NCBI GenBank assembly: GCA_019114715.1
Contig: DXEZ01000204.1
Location: forward strand, 1-9,785
Direction: 5' to 3'
DNA from: Candidatus Sphingobacterium stercoripullorum
GTDB taxonomy: Bacteria; Bacteroidota; Bacteroidia; Sphingobacteriales; Sphingobacteriaceae
Length of the DNA stretch: 9,785 nucleotides
The position numbers and the translations under genes are program-made. Below the pieces are notes generated by a model. It saw nothing but the letters and a program-made list of their open reading frames with translations. It did no database searches and was not told where the DNA came from. This document shows, in pieces, positions 6,977 to 9,785 of the stretch; the stretch's first letter is position 1, and every line of letters begins with the position of its first letter.

Positions 6977-8188
6977 ATGAAAAAATCATTTAACAAAGCC
7001 CACGCGCTTCATTCTTTATACGAAGAGATGAATGAAATTAAGGGTAGCCTGGACGTACATAATACTCCAGATAGGCAACGAGAATTTCTGAACGTATTTT
7101 TCGAATCGGTGATCGGACACGATGCTATGCCGGAAGATATGGTTAGCAAATTAAACAGCTTGATGGAAGAGTTGTTCCTTGTACTGGATTGGGCATGGCT
7201 AGAGTATTATGGAATCCTTGAGAAACATAAAAAAAAATCCTCCAAGAAGGTTGATCCTAATGCACCATTAATTATAGATGTCACGATTGACTTCCGCACC
7301 GGCCACTTGGAACATTACAAGTGGATCAAAGAACGTAGAGCGCGGTACAAAGGTCATATTAACTTCTTAACGCAAGAGGAGGTCGAATCACCTACTAAAG
7401 TGTTCTCAACATTTTACAAGTACCGCAACATCACCGATTGGAAGCAGATACTTGAAAGGTGGGTAACTTATGCCATTGATGATAAAACAAACATTGTTGA
7501 TGATCACTTTTCTCCAGCCTACATCACTTACATGGACTTTGTACAGCTCCAAAAACTCATCGAGTATTACTGGGTTAAGCATGAGCAAGAGACTAACACT
7601 TGGCCTCGAGGACAAAAGCCCTGGCCTACTATCAAAGGTAACTACCCTATTTTTTCTACAATAGATTTTGTCAGCAACCCTTTCAGCGAAATTAGGGATA
7701 TGTTTCAAGGCACCTCACTGAAAAAATATAAAAAACTGCTAAATCAATGGTTTAAAGCAGTCATCGACCCCCGAAACACGTGGAAAGGAGCTCCTGCAGA
7801 GTTATTGGATTTGTACAAGAAAATTGGAGTAATGATAGAATGCTGCTGGATAATTAAAGAGCTAGGAACCTACTGCCCGGAAAATTGGAATGATGCTCCA
7901 AGTCCCTCGAAAAATACAACATCCAAAGATGTCGGAGAAAACTACCCTTTTAAAATCAAAGAACTTTGGGATAAGCCGGAAGACTTTTTAGCTAAATTTT
8001 ATTCAAGACGGAATATCGAAGGTTATTTTAGGCTAATGTATAATTGCCTTTACCACGCTTTTAGCAAGAAACACCAAGACCTTTATAGCGATGAGGAGAT
8101 CATAGACTTCAAGAATGACCTTACCCTGTTAGTAGAAGCGGCCTACCTCATTCAAAAAAGGAAGTACACGCCCAAGCCTAAAATTTGA
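6977..8188 (+). CDS. Unrecognised helical-module protein, paralogue of the upstream gene
   Basis: I do not recognise this 403-residue protein. It is predicted soluble and largely helical, rich in Trp, Tyr and Lys, with a lysine-rich linker near residues 84-91 (KHKKKSSK). Four degenerate units can be aligned by eye: about 28-80 (REFLNVFFESVIG ... LMEELFLVLDWAWL), 138-200 (SPTKVFSTFYKYRNITDWKQ ... LQKLIEYYWV), 234-293 (NPFSEIRDMF ... IGVMIECCWII) and 333-393 (KPEDFLAKFY ... LTLLVEAAYLI). Units two to four start with xP, then a hydrophobic FF/FY helix, a W/Y-K-x2-L-x2-W-type helix, a loop of 10-20 residues and a closing L-x2-LIE-x2-W-type helix. The same pattern occurs in the protein encoded just upstream. 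No catalytic motif was seen. The gene sits between its paralogue (3-base gap) and the HEPN gene (4-base gap). Binding to the HEPN protein or to nucleic acid is a guess. Confidence 0.75.
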   Translation: MKKSFNKAHALHSLYEEMNEIKGSLDVHNTPDRQREFLNVFFESVIGHDAMPEDMVSKLNSLMEELFLVLDWAWLEYYGILEKHKKKSSKKVDPNAPLIIDVTIDFRTGHLEHYKWIKERRARYKGHINFLTQEEVESPTKVFSTFYKYRNITDWKQILERWVTYAIDDKTNIVDDHFSPAYITYMDFVQLQKLIEYYWVKHEQETNTWPRGQKPWPTIKGNYPIFSTIDFVSNPFSEIRDMFQGTSLKKYKKLLNQWFKAVIDPRNTWKGAPAELLDLYKKIGVMIECCWIIKELGTYCPENWNDAPSPSKNTTSKDVGENYPFKIKELWDKPEDFLAKFYSRRNIEGYFRLMYNCLYHAFSKKHQDLYSDEEIIDFKNDLTLLVEAAYLIQKRKYTPKPKI

Positions 8189-8192
8189 TGCA

Positions 8193-9026
8193 ATGCCGGT
8201 ACCTTATGAAAGTAAAATATTCAAGCAGTTAACGCGGATCACAGAACGCCTATTATCATTAGCGATGATTGACCAATTGTACTATTCTCAGAGGAACTTC
8301 AATGGTCTTGCCATTCAAGAATTGCTGGTGTTAATCCCAAGGGGAAAGCACCACCACATTGCTGAGGTAAGACCCATCATCCAGATGGTCATGTATGAAT
8401 TTCCGAACATCAATCATCATGTCTTCTATACCGATGAAGTTCGGCAGAATTTATTTTTAGGTAGCGGAGCATTTATAAGTCGGTGTCACGTGAATCACTT
8501 AATCTATATCAACCCGCACTCGTCCCCTATTATGAGTAACATCAAAGATCTACACATTCATATAGACCGGGCAACCGATAGGTTGAAACAAGAGCTTGAA
8601 AAAATCAACTCCTTTAAGCAAGGGTATGAATTTTACTTTAAAAGGCGTGATATGCAGCTTTGTGCATTTATGCTCCATCAAACTTTCGAATTGTTATACA
8701 GGATGACTCAGGTAGTGTTTCTAGGTAGATGTAAAATCTCGCACCACCTACACTACCACCATAAACAGCTGATCCATTATCTGCCGCAATTACGAACTAT
8801 TTTTGATTTGAACCACGACTACGATATGTATTTGCTAGAGCTATTAAACAGTTCCTATTTGTCGGTAAGGTATGAAAACAATTACGATATCCGCAGGGAG
8901 GATCTAGAGTGTTTAATTTACAAGTGCCAGCAGATCGAAGAACTGCTAAAAGAGAGCTGCTACGAAATGCTGCGCCATTATAAAACCCAGCAGATCAGTA
9001 AAGAGCTGACTGAGGATGTGCAGTAA
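8193..9026 (+). CDS. HEPN-domain protein with degenerate nucleotidyltransferase-like N-terminus
   Basis: This 277-residue protein resembles Bacteroidota proteins that join a nucleotidyltransferase-like region to a HEPN domain. Residues about 35-107 have a strand/helix pattern (LAIQELLVLIPRG, IAEVRPIIQMVMYEF, HHVFYT, LFLGSGAFISRCHVNHLIYI) in the order seen in minimal nucleotidyltransferases. The catalytic GS motif and the D-x-D pair are absent, so this half is probably inactive. Residues about 140-262 form the HEPN helices: QLCAFMLHQTFELLYRM (155-171), the HHLHYHHKQLIHYL loop-helix, and LLNSSYLSVRYENNYDI (217-233). R226 sits where the family's conserved arginine is expected, but no histidine follows within 4-6 residues; the only R-x4-H is R179 to H184, earlier in the domain. 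RNase activity is therefore uncertain. HEPN/nucleotidyltransferase pairs are known toxin-antitoxin and RNA-processing modules. The gene is last in a tight operon, before a strong terminator. Confidence 0.75.
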   Translation: MPVPYESKIFKQLTRITERLLSLAMIDQLYYSQRNFNGLAIQELLVLIPRGKHHHIAEVRPIIQMVMYEFPNINHHVFYTDEVRQNLFLGSGAFISRCHVNHLIYINPHSSPIMSNIKDLHIHIDRATDRLKQELEKINSFKQGYEFYFKRRDMQLCAFMLHQTFELLYRMTQVVFLGRCKISHHLHYHHKQLIHYLPQLRTIFDLNHDYDMYLLELLNSSYLSVRYENNYDIRREDLECLIYKCQQIEELLKESCYEMLRHYKTQQISKELTEDVQ

Positions 9027-9067
9027 AGCCGATCTCAGGAAAACTCCCAGGTCTGATCGTGCTAATA

Positions 9068-9102
9068 AATTTGAGAGCCACTAGGCTGTAGGATTTCAAA
9101 TT
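9068..9102 (+). other. Nested inverted repeat in the 3' region of the HEPN operon
   Basis: AATTTGA (9068-9074) pairs with TCAAATT (9096-9102), and inside it AGCC (9076-9079) pairs with GGCT (9084-9087). No T-run follows on the + strand, so it is not a terminator by itself. The octamer AGGCTGTA occurs at 9083-9090 and again at 9112-9119. It may be a 3' untranslated structure; functional meaning is unknown. Confidence 0.3.
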
Positions 9103-9135
9103 AAAAAACAAAGGCTGTACCGGAATACTTTATAT

Positions 9136-9165
9136 ACAAAGAGGGAGTTTGTTCTCCCTCTTTGT
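9136..9165. terminator. Strong bidirectional intrinsic terminator
   Basis: A perfect 12-bp stem pairs ACAAAGAGGGAG (9136-9147) with CTCCCTCTTTGT (9154-9165) around the loop TTTGTT. It lies between the HEPN operon (+) and the convergent secreted-protein gene (-), so it can end both transcripts; the stem base carries a T-rich side on the + strand (TTTGTTGT), and the other strand reads TTTGTATATA. Confidence 0.85.
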
Positions 9166-9183
9166 TGTACATTAATCTTCAAA

Positions 9184-9642
9184 TTATATAGGTAGCCTAC
9201 TTAAAAACTGCACTTGAACCCTACCTAAATCTACATTCGTTAAGACTGTAGGTAAAGACGATGAGCGCACCCATTTATTTCTATTTTTATACACATACCT
9301 TCTATTGTGCGGGTCGTAATACGTTTTGTAAGCGGGGAAGTACACATAGCCGTGGTTGTTTTTATAACGTCCATGACCATACCAAGACGGGTGGTTCCTC
9401 CTTGCTTTGCGCTGGTTCTTAACCATTTTTTTATAAGCCTTTTGGCGTTCTTTATGGTATTTTTTTAGCGCCTTTTGTTCTTTCTTTAGATACTTAGCAT
9501 AAGCTTTACTTTGCTTAGACTTCTTTTTATAGTACTCTTTTTTATACGATTTCTTCCCTTTATGGTAGCTCTGCGCCTGCACAGATTGAAAGGCGAAAAA
9601 TATAAAAACTAGGGTAATTAAATAAGCAACTTTGTTTCTCAT
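9184..9642 (-). CDS. Secreted Lys/Tyr-rich basic protein
   Basis: This is a 152-residue exported protein of unknown function. The ATG at 9640-9642 is preferred; the frame also has a TTG three codons upstream (9649-9651), which would only lengthen the signal sequence. MRNKVAYLITLVFIFFAFQS followed by VQA-QS is a Sec signal peptide with likely cleavage after residue 23. The mature part is very basic: residues about 27-85 are dominated by Lys, Tyr and Arg in a helix-like, repeat-like pattern (KKYHKERQKAYKK), then a Gly/His/Tyr patch (HPSWYGHGRYKNNHGY). The C-terminal block (YFPAYKTYYDPHNRRYVY, then WVRSSSLPTVL and VDLGRVQV) resembles small periplasmic or surface proteins common in Bacteroidota, recalled from memory. 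Cationic binding to envelope polymers or nucleic acid is possible but unproven. It is convergent to the HEPN operon and shares its terminator. Confidence 0.75.
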   Translation of the reverse strand: MRNKVAYLITLVFIFFAFQSVQAQSYHKGKKSYKKEYYKKKSKQSKAYAKYLKKEQKALKKYHKERQKAYKKMVKNQRKARRNHPSWYGHGRYKNNHGYVYFPAYKTYYDPHNRRYVYKNRNKWVRSSSLPTVLTNVDLGRVQVQFLSRLPI

Positions 9643-9785
9643 GGCTTTCAAGTTTAAGTTATCAATAATACCTTTATACTCTCTCTGACTAGAACTGGAA
9701 GTAAAAGTTTAACTCAAAAAAATAAAAACATCACATTTATTTAATAACCGTTTGAGAACTACACGACTAACGCAAAGGGTTTATT

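Noticed and set aside
8193..9026. HEPN gene as RteC-type excision regulator
   Set aside because: RteC landmarks were not recognised in any of the three operon products, and no conjugative-transposon genes are visible in the window.
9643..9651. TTG start for the secreted protein
   Set aside because: The ATG three codons later gives a normal signal peptide of 23 residues; the TTG has no added support.
5863..9773. CTAACGCA shared at 5863-5870 and 9767-9774 as possible attachment-site repeats around the operon
   Set aside because: Eight bases only, with no extended identity and no integrase in the window; chance is the simpler explanation.

Overview
The window looks like a chromosomal segment of a Bacteroidota species, most likely from the Sphingobacteriaceae (Sphingobacterium/Pedobacter-like). 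The evidence is low-to-moderate G+C (about 40% in most spot counts), starts with no visible Shine-Dalgarno sequence, a promoter-like TTG / TATAATTG pair close to the Bacteroidota -33/-7 consensus, and signal-peptide and protein styles typical of the phylum. This assignment is inference. No rRNA, tRNA, CRISPR array, transposase or integrase was seen.

Left part (1-5135) is ordinary metabolism. It opens with the 3' part of a cysteine desulfurase gene (+), closed by an intrinsic terminator at 1089-1123. A convergent FMO-like flavoprotein monooxygenase gene follows (1187-2281, -). Divergent from it is a run of three + genes: a SnoaL/NTF2-like small protein (2445-2945), a zinc-free quinone-oxidoreductase-like MDR protein (2989-3954), and a membrane-anchored NAPE-PLD/UlaG-like metallo-beta-lactamase-fold hydrolase (best start 4050, end 5135). 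The first two of these may be one transcript. With the divergent monooxygenase they form a plausible oxidative or detoxification cluster.

Middle (5136-5926) is a 791-base stretch without a convincing gene, extremely A+T-rich around 5440-5710. It holds one good promoter candidate (5444-5474), a 19-codon ORF that may be a decayed helix-turn-helix gene start, and two palindromes (5831-5840 and 5855-5869) just before the next gene.

Right part (5927-9026) is the most interesting region: a tight three-gene operon with gaps of 3 and 4 bases. The first two genes encode proteins I do not recognise. On reading, they are paralogues built from the same helical module of about 60-65 residues, roughly four copies each, ending in a helix of the type L-x2-LIE-x2-W. 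The third gene encodes a two-domain protein with an N-terminal region resembling a degenerate nucleotidyltransferase and a C-terminal HEPN domain. Together they are a candidate undescribed HEPN-linked system. The operon ends at a strong 12-bp bidirectional terminator (9136-9165), shared with a convergent gene for a secreted Lys/Tyr-rich basic protein (9184-9642, -).
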